Source of the DNA: Tunturiibacter empetritectus
Lineage (GTDB): Bacteria; Acidobacteriota; Terriglobia; Terriglobales; Acidobacteriaceae
Reading direction: 5' to 3'
Assembly (NCBI RefSeq): GCF_013410875.1
Contig: NZ_JACCCU010000003.1
Coordinates: forward strand, 62,001-126,000
Length of the DNA stretch: 64,000 nucleotides
Shown here piece after piece: positions 17,482 to 26,859 of this stretch. Made by a program: the position numbers and the translations under genes. Each line of letters begins with the position of its first letter. Within the stretch, counting starts at the first letter, position 1. The notes below the pieces were generated by a model. It was given only the letters and a program-made list of their open reading frames with translations. It was not told the origin of the DNA and searched no databases.

Positions 17482-18285
17482 TTAGATGTCGGAGGAGAGC
17501 TCACGATCCAGAAGGGTGGCGAGCGCGGCTGCGGGGTTGGGCTGCCGCATGAGCGTCTCGCCGATGAGGAAGGCATCATATCCGACGGCTCGCAGCCTGG
17601 CGATGTCTTCGGCGGTGCGGATGCCGCTCTCGGCTACGGTGACGACGTCTTTCGGTACGGATGCGGCGAGCTCGAAGAGAACTTCGGTGCGTACGGAGAA
17701 GGTGCGCAGATCGCGGCTGTTGACACCGATGAGGTCGAAGCCCAAAGCGATGGCGCGTTCCATCTCTTCGCGGTCGTGGGTCTCGCAGAGGACGTCGAGG
17801 CCGCGTGAGCTGGCTTCGACGCGCAGATCGCTGAGCGCCTCGTCGCTGTGCGCGGAGATGATGAGCAAGATCGCATCGGCTCCGTAGGCGCGGGCTTCGA
17901 GGATCTGAAAGGGATCGAGGATGAAGTCCTTGCGGAGGCAGGGGATGTCGACGACGCTCGATGCCTGTTCGAGGTAGGCGAGCGAACCCTGGAAGAACTC
18001 CTCGTCGGTGAGGACGGAGAGGGCAGCGGCGCCGGAGGACTCGAAGGTTTTGGCGAGGGTGGCAGGATAGAAGTTGCTGCGGATGAGGCCCTTGGAGGGA
18101 GAGGCTTTTTTAATCTCGGCGATGATGGCGGGGCCATTTTTTGCAGCTGCCTGGAGGCCGGCACGGAAGCCGCGGGGGATGTGGGCGGCGGCCATGCTCT
18201 CAAGCAGCCCAAAGTCCGCGACCGCCTTGCGAGCTCTTACCTGTAGGAGCGTGTGCGCAAGAATCTGGTCGAGCTGAGTGGGCAT
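17482..18285 (-). CDS. trpC: Indole-3-glycerol phosphate synthase
   Basis: Converts CdRP, the product of TrpF, to indole-3-glycerol phosphate in tryptophan synthesis. The 267-residue barrel shows the family motifs IIAEIKKASPSKGLIR, with the catalytic Lys, SVLTDEEFFQGSLAYL, PCLRKDFILDPFQI, the Glu in LCETHD, IGVNSRDLRTF, and VAESGIRTAEDI. Length is normal for a monofunctional enzyme. The order trpC-trpF with a 33-base gap fits a small operon. tRNA-Leu lies upstream on the same strand, about 110 bases away. Confidence 0.96.
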   Translation of the reverse strand: MPTQLDQILAHTLLQVRARKAVADFGLLESMAAAHIPRGFRAGLQAAAKNGPAIIAEIKKASPSKGLIRSNFYPATLAKTFESSGAAALSVLTDEEFFQGSLAYLEQASSVVDIPCLRKDFILDPFQILEARAYGADAILLIISAHSDEALSDLRVEASSRGLDVLCETHDREEMERAIALGFDLIGVNSRDLRTFSVRTEVLFELAASVPKDVVTVAESGIRTAEDIARLRAVGYDAFLIGETLMRQPNPAAALATLLDRELSSDI

Positions 18286-18397
18286 AGTCCCCTTGCGATG
18301 GCCTTGTGGTCAGCTCCGGATGCGACCGGTTCGACCAACACTCGGCTGTCGTTGGCGGCTATTGAAAGCTGCCTGCCTGCAACCGAGGTTGAAACTT

Positions 18398-18484
18398 TGG
18401 TGCCGAAGGGGGGACTCGAACCCCCACACCCTTGCGAGTACATGGACCTGAACCATGCGCGTCTGCCAATTCCGCCACTACGGC
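18398..18484 (-). tRNA. tRNA-Leu (CAG anticodon)
   Basis: Read on the minus strand, an 87-nt class II tRNA beginning GCCGUAG. The D-loop sequence is GGCGGAAUUGGCAGACGC, the anticodon stem-loop CAUGG-UUCAGGU-CCAUG gives anticodon CAG, and a variable arm UACUCGCAAGGGUG, the T arm with GGUUCGAGUCC and an encoded CCA follow. One U-U mismatch lies in the acceptor stem. It should read CUG codons. Confidence 0.95.
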
Positions 18485-18745
18485 ACGGTGTCATTCGCCC
18501 CACCGCAAAGGCCGGAGCACGCTAACCGCGAGTCTCTAGTTTTACAAACGCGACAGCTGCTGTCAATGTTGTCGCTGCCAGTGTGGCGCAGGTTTCCGGG
18601 AGGCGGACATCCCCCGAAGAAGGAGACGTCCGGAGTGGGGACCTTGCGCATCCAATAACGAAACATGGTTCAATGCAGGATCGGAGATTGCGAGTCTTCT
18701 TCCCGGCAACCGCGTATAGATCCTAAGGAAGGCTGACCCATTTCC

Positions 18746-19003
18746 ATGAACGAACCCAAGGCTCCCTCCCAGGGGACAAACGTTGAAAAGATTCCGGAAG
18801 ATATCTCAGTCGAGATGCGCAGAATCGCACACGATCTCAGCAATGCACTCGAGATTATTGTGCAGACGAGCTATCTGCTGAGCACCACCGAGCTGAAAGA
18901 ACCGGCTTCGGACTGGCTGCGGATGCTCGATGGTGGCGTGGAAAAAGCACTGAAGCTCAACCTGTCGCTGCGCACTTACATCAAGGAACACACCACAAGC
19001 TAG
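18746..19003 (+). CDS. Small orphan histidine-kinase dimerisation-domain-like protein
   Basis: An 85-residue protein with a histidine-box-like helix: MRRIAHDLSNALEIIVQTSYLL, with His29-Asp30, resembling the phosphoaccepting DHp helix of sensor kinases, then a second helix SDWLRMLDGGVEKALKLNLSLRTYIKEH. No ATP-binding domain follows. The gene is convergent with a response-regulator gene whose stop is only 19 bases away. By inference it could be a phosphotransfer or phosphatase partner of that regulator. Alternative: an unrelated helical hairpin. The upstream gap back to the tRNA (18485-18745) shows nothing else. Confidence 0.6.
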   Translation: MNEPKAPSQGTNVEKIPEDISVEMRRIAHDLSNALEIIVQTSYLLSTTELKEPASDWLRMLDGGVEKALKLNLSLRTYIKEHTTS

Positions 19004-19022
19004 TGCGCGCAAAGCTGCCAGA

Positions 19023-19697
19023 TCAGGACTTTGTTCGACGGCGTGCAGGCTTCGACTTGGCGGCGGCCTTTGTCGCCTTCTTCGCGATAGCTTTTTTGAC
19101 GATAGCTTTCTTGACGACGGACTTCTTTCGGATTGGCGTCTTCGCGGTAGCAGCCTTCTTGGCCGGCGACGTTCTAGTGGCAACCTTCTTCGCAATCGCT
19201 TTCTTGACAACCGCTTTTTTGCCGACCGCTTTTTTGCCGACCGCTTTCTTGACGGTTGTTTTCTTTTTGCCAGTCGCCTTAGCAGCAGCGGGGTTCGACG
19301 CGGTTAGCGTCAAGCCAAGAGCCGCTAACTTTCGCTCGTGCGAGGCGATCAGGTCTTCAATCTGCTGGAGGAGTATCCGCGTATGCATGGGCTTGACCAG
19401 AAGTTGATCAGCGCCCATCTCCTGCCAGTCCTCTTCGGCGACAGGGAAGGCTGTCAACAACGCAACCGCGGGATGGTAGTTGGCCAACCGCGCGGCCTTG
19501 ATCACCTCGATACCGGCAACATCGTGCTCCATGCGCATGTCGGTAATCAGCATCTGATACTCGCGGGTGTGCAGCTTCGAGATGCCCTCGCGCGCGGAGG
19601 CGGCTGTGTCCACATCGAAGCCGCTGATCTCCAGCACAGCCTTCAGGGTCAGCAGAACAGCGACTTCATCATCGACCAACAGAATACGGCGTCTCAT
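19023..19697 (-). CDS. Response regulator receiver with histone H1-like Lys/Ala tail
   Basis: A 224-residue protein. Residues 1-120 form a CheY-like receiver: acidic pair Asp9-Asp10, phosphoacceptor Asp53 in ITDMRM, Thr82 in ALLTAF and Lys102 in LLVKPM, so phosphorylation should be possible. Residues about 138-224 are a basic low-complexity tail of KKA, VKKA and AKKA units, ending KPARRRTKS, resembling bacterial histone H1-like (HU-tail type) proteins. There is no folded output domain. The tail suggests nonspecific binding to DNA or another polyanion. It is divergent from infC and convergent with the orphan histidine-box gene. Confidence 0.85.
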   Translation of the reverse strand: MRRRILLVDDEVAVLLTLKAVLEISGFDVDTAASAREGISKLHTREYQMLITDMRMEHDVAGIEVIKAARLANYHPAVALLTAFPVAEEDWQEMGADQLLVKPMHTRILLQQIEDLIASHERKLAALGLTLTASNPAAAKATGKKKTTVKKAVGKKAVGKKAVVKKAIAKKVATRTSPAKKAATAKTPIRKKSVVKKAIVKKAIAKKATKAAAKSKPARRRTKS

Positions 19698-19859
19698 TCA
19701 GTTCCCCTTCGAAGGCTTCCGTGCAAACATACATGATCGAGCGCACGATTCCAAAGCGGAAGGGTCCCGACGTTGAAGAGTCCTGCTCTGGAAGGCTCCC
19801 ACTCGAAGCCCACAACGTTCGATCTTCTTCGCTGATTACAGGGGGCTTGGTGCGCGAAG

Positions 19860-19868
19860 TGTTATACT
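19860..19868 (+). promoter_or_regulatory. Possible extended -10 promoter of infC
   Basis: TGTTATACT forms an extended -10 (TGn-TATACT, hexamer at 19863-19868) without a good -35. It lies inside a small dyad, GAAGT/ACTTC, at 19856-19870. The predicted leader to the AUU start is about 80 nt. Sequence prediction only. Confidence 0.4.
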
Positions 19869-19957
19869 TCACGTTGCGGTGCAACCTTTCGTAAGATTTG
19901 CATCTAAACCCTAAACAAACGCATGGCGGCTGAGAAAATCCGCTGTGGAGGCGACTT

Positions 19958-20587
19958 ATTCCACCAATTGATAAACGTTCCGCCAAGTCTTTTATCCGCA
20001 CCAACGAACGCATCCGCGCCCGCGAGATTCGCGTCATCGACGAAAATGGCGAACAGCTCGGCGTCATGGCTCCCTTCGACGCCCTCAAGATGGCCCGCGA
20101 GCGTTCGCTCGATCTGGTTGAGATATCACCCAACGCCGTTCCCCCTGTCTGCAAGATTCAGGACTACGGAAAGTTCCTCTACGAGAAAGACAAGAGCGAC
20201 CGCGCTGCCCGCAAGAAACAGAAGGTCATCGTCATCAAAGAGGTCAAGTTCTCCGTGACCGTGGACGAGCACGACTATCAGACCAAGAAGAACCAGGCTG
20301 TCCGTTTCCTGGGAGAGGGCGACAAGGTCAAGGCCTCCCTGCGCTTCAAGGGCCGCCAGATGGCGCATCGCGACCTTGGCTATAAAATCATCAATCGCCT
20401 CATTCTGGATATAGGCGATGCCGGCTTGGTGGAGTTCATGCCCCGCATGGAAGGCACCACGCTCCATGCCATCCTCGCTCCGTCCAAGAAGGTTGAGGCT
20501 GCCCCAAAGAAGGCTGCCTCCTCAGCTACTCCGGCTTCCGGCTCCAAGCCCGCCGAGCCTCTTGCTCCTACGCCTGCTCAAGCCTAA
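19958..20587 (+). CDS. infC: Translation initiation factor IF-3 (AUU start)
   Basis: Binds the 30S subunit, blocks premature 50S joining and proofreads start codons. The frame covers both IF3 domains: N-terminal SFIRTNERIRAREIRVIDENGEQLGVMAPFDALKMARERSLDLVEISPNAVPPVCKI, then C-terminal VKEVKF-like strands and DKVKASLRFKGRQMAHRDLG. The first in-frame ATG (20066) would delete about 36 conserved residues. The ATT at 19958 has GGAGG six bases upstream, the ideal distance, so I start there (209 residues). AUU starts allow IF3 autoregulation in other bacteria. The C-terminus has an Ala/Pro/Lys-rich tail. rpmI and rplT do not follow. Confidence 0.93.
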   Translation: MPPIDKRSAKSFIRTNERIRAREIRVIDENGEQLGVMAPFDALKMARERSLDLVEISPNAVPPVCKIQDYGKFLYEKDKSDRAARKKQKVIVIKEVKFSVTVDEHDYQTKKNQAVRFLGEGDKVKASLRFKGRQMAHRDLGYKIINRLILDIGDAGLVEFMPRMEGTTLHAILAPSKKVEAAPKKAASSATPASGSKPAEPLAPTPAQA

Positions 20588-20663
20588 GAAAATACTCCTT
20601 TTTGCCATCGGTTTCAGGCTGAAGTGGGTGCGCAAAACATTTCGGCTTCAAGAGAAGAAAAAA

Positions 20664-20706
20664 GTCCCATCAGACACCTTCATCTGATGGGACCTTGCTG
20701 TTTTTC
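20664..20706 (+). terminator. Rho-independent terminator after infC
   Basis: GTCCCATCAGA (20664-20674) pairs perfectly with TCTGATGGGAC (20683-20693) and is followed by CTTGCTGTTTTTCCC. It shows that infC ends its transcript here and is not joined to rpmI-rplT. Confidence 0.85.
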
Positions 20707-20879
20707 CCTAGTTCCCGCCGGCACTTTCTCTGCGGCTGGCTCTGGCCCCGCCCAATCGGAAGTCTTCTAACTAAGAGCCAGCCACACGTTAGTGGCATCG
20801 AGCCTGACCGTGACGACTCGCGCCCCGTGACAAAAGCTCTACCTAACAGGCCGTTCAACATTTGATCCCAGAATCGGCA

Positions 20880-21059
20880 CGTCTATAAGCATCACCCATC
20901 CGTGAAGATGCTTACGTTACTTTAGTAATATAAACTGTTATATACTTTTTTATATAACTGATTCTATTAGACTTAGTCCAGTTTGTATCCTATGGTTACA
21001 TCATCTGGTTTGTCCAGAGAAATCTTTTTACAGAAATACAACTTTGGGGGTATCTCGTT
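20880..21059 (+). other. AT-rich region upstream of the tandem peptide genes
   Basis: The gap 20588-21059 holds the infC terminator and then, from about 20920, a strikingly AT-rich stretch (TAATATAAACTGTTATATAC and TTTTTTATATAAC) unlike the surrounding GC-rich DNA. It directly precedes the first small peptide gene and probably holds its promoter; several TATA-like boxes make the exact one unclear. Confidence 0.45.
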
Positions 21060-21236
21060 ATGAAACATATCGTTCGCGCTTTTGTTGTCGTCCTCGTCCT
21101 CACCGGTGCAGCTGCCACAACCCAGACCTCCAACGCCTCCGCCAAGAACAAGGTAGTCGCCAGCCGCGTCAGTATGTTGCCCGTTCCAACCTGCGCTCCG
21201 AACGATCCTAATGCCTGTGGGATGATCGGTCGTTGA
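21060..21236 (+). CDS. Small secreted Cys-pair peptide, copy 1 (58 aa)
   Basis: Encodes MKHIVRAFVVVLVLTGAAAT, a Sec-type signal sequence, then a short mature peptide ending SMLPVPTCAPNDPNACGMIGR, with cysteines at 45 and 53 that could form one disulfide. GGGGGTA lies about nine bases before the ATG. A second copy starts 65 bases after its stop. The copies differ at 22 of 58 sense codons, of which 18 are silent, which argues strongly for a selected protein. Family not recognised; an exported signal, structural or toxin-like peptide are all possible. Confidence 0.75.
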   Translation: MKHIVRAFVVVLVLTGAAATTQTSNASAKNKVVASRVSMLPVPTCAPNDPNACGMIGR

Positions 21237-21301
21237 TAGTGGTTTCCTTCTTTACAAGCTTATTTTCAGCCACTTACAAAAATAACTCTTAAGGGATCCC
21301 C

Positions 21302-21478
21302 ATGAAACACATCGTTCGCGCTTTCGTCGTCGTCCTCGTCCTCACCGGTGTAGCTGCCACAACCCAGACCTCCAATGCCTCCGCGAAGAAAAAGGTAGTT
21401 GCCAGCCGCGTCAGCATGTTACCGGTTCCCACTTGTGCGCCGAGCGATCCGAATGCGTGCGGAATGAAAGGGCGTTGA
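21302..21478 (+). CDS. Small secreted Cys-pair peptide, copy 2 (58 aa)
   Basis: Paralogue of the peptide at 21060-21236, with four amino-acid changes (A17V, N30K, N48S, I56K). Both cysteines, the signal sequence and the PTCAPxDPNACGMxGR tail are kept. AAGGGA lies just before the ATG. It is followed after 93 bases by a seven-helix membrane protein in the same direction, which might be linked in function, though nothing but position supports this. Confidence 0.75.
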   Translation: MKHIVRAFVVVLVLTGVAATTQTSNASAKKKVVASRVSMLPVPTCAPSDPNACGMKGR

Positions 21479-21571
21479 GCAAAGGCACCTTTTTGCATAA
21501 TTCAGGTATTTATTTCTTGTGTGCGCTACTGCATTAGGCTACGCTAGCTCTGTCGATAAGGTACAGAGCCT

Positions 21572-22486
21572 ATGAACGTATCCTCAGCAAGCTTAGTTTC
21601 GTTCCTTGAATACCTCGAGCCCCTACTTTGCCTGATTGTCATCACGTTTTTGATTCGCGGCAAGAATGCTCGCCAGTTTGCGTATCTCACGGCACTCATG
21701 GGGGTGCGTCTGGTTTGTTCCCTAGCGTGCTTAAGCCTGATCTATGTCAGTGCACACTTTGGGATGGAACGTCATCTGGCATACCAGATTTACTTTTATG
21801 TTTATTGGTCCGGTTACGCTCTTGAAGCAGTGCTTTCTCTGCTCGTAATCTACAGCATCTTCAAGCTTGCAATGGCACCGCTTAAAGGACTCCAAACACT
21901 AGGGATGTTGGTTTTCCGATGGGTAGCTGCTATTTCGGTTGCGGTTGCAGTAGGCGTCGCCGTCACTCCGCACCTCTCCGGAATCAACTTCATGGTTGCT
22001 ATGATCACGCAGCTTCAGCAAACCTCAAGCATTCTTACTCTTTGCTTGCTGCTCTTTGTGTGCTTTGCCATCCGCCCTATGGGGCTTTCTTATCGGAGCA
22101 GGATCTTCGGCATCAGTCTAGGTCTGGGTTTCCTTGCGACGATCAGTCTGGTCAATTCAGCCTGGATCGCGCATAACTCAAACATGTACTCCATGTTTAG
22201 TGTGATTAACGGCCTCGCCGTTGGCATTACTTTATTGACCTGGTCAACCTACTTCGCGTTCCCTGAGCCGAAGCGCCGCATCATCACTCTCCCAACCACC
22301 TCGCCGTTCCTTCGTTGGAACCAGATCTCGATGGCTCTGGGCGACGATCCTGGGCATGTGGCTGTCGGTGGAATTCCGCCGGAGCTCTTTGCCCCGGCTG
22401 AGCTCGAGGTCATGCGCCGCGCCTCTGCGAAGATGGCTACCGGAGCGATCGAGTCGCCAGCCTCCATGCACACTCTCTCCGCATAA
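21572..22486 (+). CDS. Seven-helix integral membrane protein of unknown function
   Basis: A 304-residue protein with about seven hydrophobic helices in residues 10-235 (LEPLLCLIVITFLI, LVCSLACLSLIYV, ALEAVLSLLVIYSIFKLA, WVAAISVAVAVGVAV, ILTLCLLLFVCFAI, LGLGFLATISLV, VINGLAVGITLLTW), then a soluble tail of about 70 residues (FPEPKRRIITLPTTSPFLRWNQISMALGDDPGHVAVGGIPPELFAPAELEVMRRAS). I recognise no catalytic motif. The layout resembles the membrane part of some sensory proteins, but no signalling domain follows. It ends at a bidirectional terminator shared with rpsA. Confidence 0.7.
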   Translation: MNVSSASLVSFLEYLEPLLCLIVITFLIRGKNARQFAYLTALMGVRLVCSLACLSLIYVSAHFGMERHLAYQIYFYVYWSGYALEAVLSLLVIYSIFKLAMAPLKGLQTLGMLVFRWVAAISVAVAVGVAVTPHLSGINFMVAMITQLQQTSSILTLCLLLFVCFAIRPMGLSYRSRIFGISLGLGFLATISLVNSAWIAHNSNMYSMFSVINGLAVGITLLTWSTYFAFPEPKRRIITLPTTSPFLRWNQISMALGDDPGHVAVGGIPPELFAPAELEVMRRASAKMATGAIESPASMHTLSA

Positions 22487-22535
22487 CAGCCTTCGCCGAG
22501 CAGCATCGATCCGTTTGCCCTCTGTCGAAAGACAT

Positions 22536-22567
22536 AAAAAGGCCATCCCAAGCGGGATGGCCTTTTT
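22536..22567. terminator. Bidirectional rho-independent terminator
   Basis: AAAAAGGCCATCCC (22536-22549) and GGGATGGCCTTTTT (22554-22567) form a perfect stem with A and T tails, so it works in both directions. It separates the plus-strand membrane gene from the 3' end of rpsA. Confidence 0.92.
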
Positions 22568-22586
22568 ACTGCTTGCTTATTCGAGC

Positions 22587-24596
<2,010 letters not shown>

Positions 24597-24746
24597 GGTG
24601 AATGCGGACTCCGGGATCCAAGAGATTCCTTCCTCTAAGAGCAGCGCGTGGGCGGGAGCAATCAGCGAATCCGGGAGGGGAGGCTGGCTGCTTTCTCTAT
24701 CCCCGCAACAGCTTCGGCAGGATGGAAGGAATCAGGTCTTGCAGAG

Positions 24747-24781
24747 GAGCTATTGCACTTGGGTCCCACACGCAATAGCTC
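24747..24781 (-). promoter_or_regulatory. 5'-terminal stem-loop of the rpsA leader
   Basis: GAGCTATTGC (24747-24756) and GCAATAGCTC (24772-24781) are a perfect 10-bp inverted repeat around a 15-nt loop. It begins within a few bases of the predicted start site of the rpsA message (about 24783). It could stabilise the mRNA or serve S1 autoregulation; both are inference. Confidence 0.55.
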
Positions 24782-24789
24782 ACTGATAA

Positions 24790-24818
24790 AGCATAGAACT
24801 TTGCATACGGTACGTCAA
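24790..24818 (-). promoter_or_regulatory. Sigma-70 promoter of rpsA
   Basis: On the minus strand TTGACG (24818-24813), a 17-base spacer and TATGCT (24795-24790) form a near-consensus promoter about 190 bases before the rpsA ATG. The rest of the divergent gap 24597-25044 shows no gene. Confidence 0.75.
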
Positions 24819-25044
24819 CAAAAGCCGGCCTCTTCGCCTGCATTTTCATCACCATGTCATGCTCGGAAGTGAAGGAAATCTTCTTAGGTCGTACATAGTT
24901 CGATGCAGAAAGTCCGGTTTTGATGCAGAGAGTGTCCGCCAAACCCGGTAAAGCGCAGGGAACGAACCGGAATCGGACTCGCCACGGCCTGTCCGGCCGC
25001 ACTCTCAGCCTGGAGGCGCTCAGCCCCCGCGCTATACTCCCCGA

Positions 25045-25620
25045 ATGGACCGCCTCTGGACGCCCTGGCGCTATAGCTACGTCACCCGCTCGGAACCGCA
25101 GGCCAAAAGCGGGGTTCCCGAGGCTCTCAGCGCCTGGCCCCCAACCGAGGCGGAGGACAAGCACTGCGTCTTCTGCAATATGATCGCGGCGGTCGACTAC
25201 GCGGTCGAGCACGGGATGGAGCCGGAAGCCGCGGAGAAGGCCGCTCATATCGTTCACCGTGGAACACACTGCTTTATCTGCCTCAACGCCTTCCCCTACG
25301 CCACCGGCCACCTGCTGCTGCTGCCGTATCAACATCTGGACACGCTGGCTGCGCTTCCCGTCGAGGTCGCCCAGGAGTTCATGGCTCTGGCTCAGCGTTC
25401 GGAGCTGGCCCTCCGGCAGGTCTATCGCCCGGGCGGCATCAACATGGGCCTCAATCTGGGGGAGGCTGCGGGCGCCGGCATCGCCGCTCACATGCACCTC
25501 CATGCCCTGCCCCGATGGATCGGCGATACGAACTTCATGACGGTGACGGCCGAAACCCGCGTCCTTCCTGAGGCTCTCGATGTGACATGGGAGAGGCTTC
25601 GCGCTGCCTTCGAAATTTAA
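25045..25620 (+). CDS. HIT family nucleotide hydrolase/transferase (Ap4A phosphorylase-like)
   Basis: A 191-residue histidine-triad protein that probably acts on dinucleoside polyphosphates or AMP conjugates. The active site is the HxHxH triad in AAHMHLHALPRW. The protein also has the N-terminal CVFC segment, the FICLNAFPYATGHLLLLPYQH strand with its conserved Asn, and GGINMGLNLGEAAGAGI. The start MDRLWTPWRYSYV is typical of the longer actinobacterial/acidobacterial HIT group. A TATACT box ends six bases before the ATG, with no Shine-Dalgarno, so the message may be leaderless. Confidence 0.92.
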   Translation: MDRLWTPWRYSYVTRSEPQAKSGVPEALSAWPPTEAEDKHCVFCNMIAAVDYAVEHGMEPEAAEKAAHIVHRGTHCFICLNAFPYATGHLLLLPYQHLDTLAALPVEVAQEFMALAQRSELALRQVYRPGGINMGLNLGEAAGAGIAAHMHLHALPRWIGDTNFMTVTAETRVLPEALDVTWERLRAAFEI

Positions 25621-25694
25621 TACAACCAAAGCCTCCCAGCCTCCGTCCTATCGTGTAGAAGCATGAAGCCACGTTGGTCTTCGTTGAGGGCTCA

Positions 25695-26012
25695 ATGCAA
25701 AATATCTCACAGACACTCCCCGCATCTCTTCGATCGGTTCCGTCCGCTTCGAACGAAGATCGCAGCGCATCAAAGCCCGATCGCCGCCCTTATATCGTTC
25801 CCGTGCGCAAGCCCGCAGCCTCGACTCGCAAATATCTTTCGCTCTTTCCTCATGAGTCCGAGGATGCACGCCTGACCGGGGCAACCCGCTCTCTCTATCG
25901 CAGACTGCTTGCGTTGAATCTTCCCCGGCCAGTCGAAGCATCAGAGCTTCCCATTACGCCACGGGAGGCAAGGGAGATACGCGTCACGGTGATTGCACCG
26001 AAGACCGCATAA
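25695..26012 (+). CDS. Hypothetical protein, small and basic
   Basis: A 105-residue frame from ATG 25695 (MQNISQTLPASLRSVPSASNEDRS), with an alternative ATG at 25674. The product is rich in Ser, Pro and Arg, with no signal peptide, membrane segment or recognised motif. A more ordered part is SLFPHESEDARLTGATRSLYRRLLALNLPRPVEASELPITPREAREIRVTVI. Codon use resembles neighbours and no larger frame covers the region, but I cannot name a family. Confidence 0.45.
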   Translation: MQNISQTLPASLRSVPSASNEDRSASKPDRRPYIVPVRKPAASTRKYLSLFPHESEDARLTGATRSLYRRLLALNLPRPVEASELPITPREAREIRVTVIAPKTA

Positions 26013-26084
26013 GGCCTCCGCTCCAAAGCTCGCCGCAGAATCGTGAAGAATTTCAGAGCCTTGAAGACCTTCAAAGCTGCGATA

Positions 26085-26114
26085 GGAAAAAACCCTGCCG
26101 CGAACAGGGTTTCC
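26085..26114 (-). terminator. Rho-independent terminator of the minus-strand gene group
   Basis: On the minus strand AAACCCTG (26112-26105), a 7-base loop and CAGGGTTT (26097-26090) are followed by further T residues (TTTTTTCC in all). It lies about 70 bases after the stop of the DUF4440-like gene. Confidence 0.75.
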
Positions 26115-26183
26115 ACTCGAAACGCGACTTTCACGCCTACTCGAACGAGATTCGCCCCGAGACCACCGAATCATCCAAGGGAG

Positions 26184-26759
26184 CTAAGAGGGCCCCTCCG
26201 GAGGCACACTGCTTACAGCCTTGGGTGCTGCCGCATCGTGATTGCCCGGATCTCTTGGTCCAGGCACCCTCGTAGCCTCAAAGCTCGTAATCTTCCATCC
26301 CCCGGAAGGCAGCCGTTGGTAGACACGCGTATAGCGGTAGGTTCCCTGAACCGCTACGCCTTCGTTGGTTCCTTCCACCTGGGCGCGAGAGGTCACAATC
26401 GCGATGGAGCCGACCAGCTTAACCTGCATTTCGCCCAGGTCCAGCTTGGTCAGGACAAACTTGCGGGTCCGCATGCGGTCCAGTTGCTGCATCTTGGTGT
26501 TGACCTGGCCGGTCATCGAGATGCCGATGTAATCGTCGGAGAGTAGCTTATCCATGGTGGCAACGTCGCCCGCCAGCTGTGCCTGCCGCCACTGCTCCTC
26601 GAGCGCTTCCACCTGCCGCTTGGCGTCGTGCTTCTTCTCATGCAGCGGCTGGAGATGACCGGCAAAGGCGATCGACGCAGGCCATCCCATCGCCATGGCC
26701 GCCAGCAACACGCCAGAGCCCATCAGCGACCTACGAATTGGACGACCAGACAAGCCCAT
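26184..26759 (-). CDS. Exported NTF2-like (DUF4440/SnoaL-type) protein
   Basis: A 191-residue protein with a twin-arginine-poor N-terminus and hydrophobic signal (LMGSGVLLAAMAMGWPASIAFA), a short helical linker, then a DUF4440-like cone fold at about residues 45-165 (VEALEEQWRQAQLAGDVATMDKLLSDDYIGIS and TYRYTRVYQRLPSGGWKITSFEATRV). Such domains bind small hydrophobic ligands or act as unspecialised enzymes; no substrate can be given. The tail is Pro/Ala-rich. It is 100 bases downstream of the ABM gene on the same strand. Confidence 0.82.
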   Translation of the reverse strand: MGLSGRPIRRSLMGSGVLLAAMAMGWPASIAFAGHLQPLHEKKHDAKRQVEALEEQWRQAQLAGDVATMDKLLSDDYIGISMTGQVNTKMQQLDRMRTRKFVLTKLDLGEMQVKLVGSIAIVTSRAQVEGTNEGVAVQGTYRYTRVYQRLPSGGWKITSFEATRVPGPRDPGNHDAAAPKAVSSVPPEGPS

Positions 26760-26859
26760 AGCGTACCGGATATTAGATCGATTTATCGCGTTGCGTCAAA
26801 ACTACTTTAGTCGTACGCGAGACTCCACGCATTAGACAGAGCGACGCGCAGGAAAATCA

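Noticed and set aside
20066..20587. ATG 20066 as the infC start
   Set aside because: It would remove much of the conserved IF3 N-terminal domain and has no Shine-Dalgarno; ATT 19958 fits better.
24697..25629. 310-codon minus-strand frame opposite the HIT gene and the rpsA leader
   Set aside because: The HIT protein on the other strand has a complete triad; this frame is a shadow and shows no motif.
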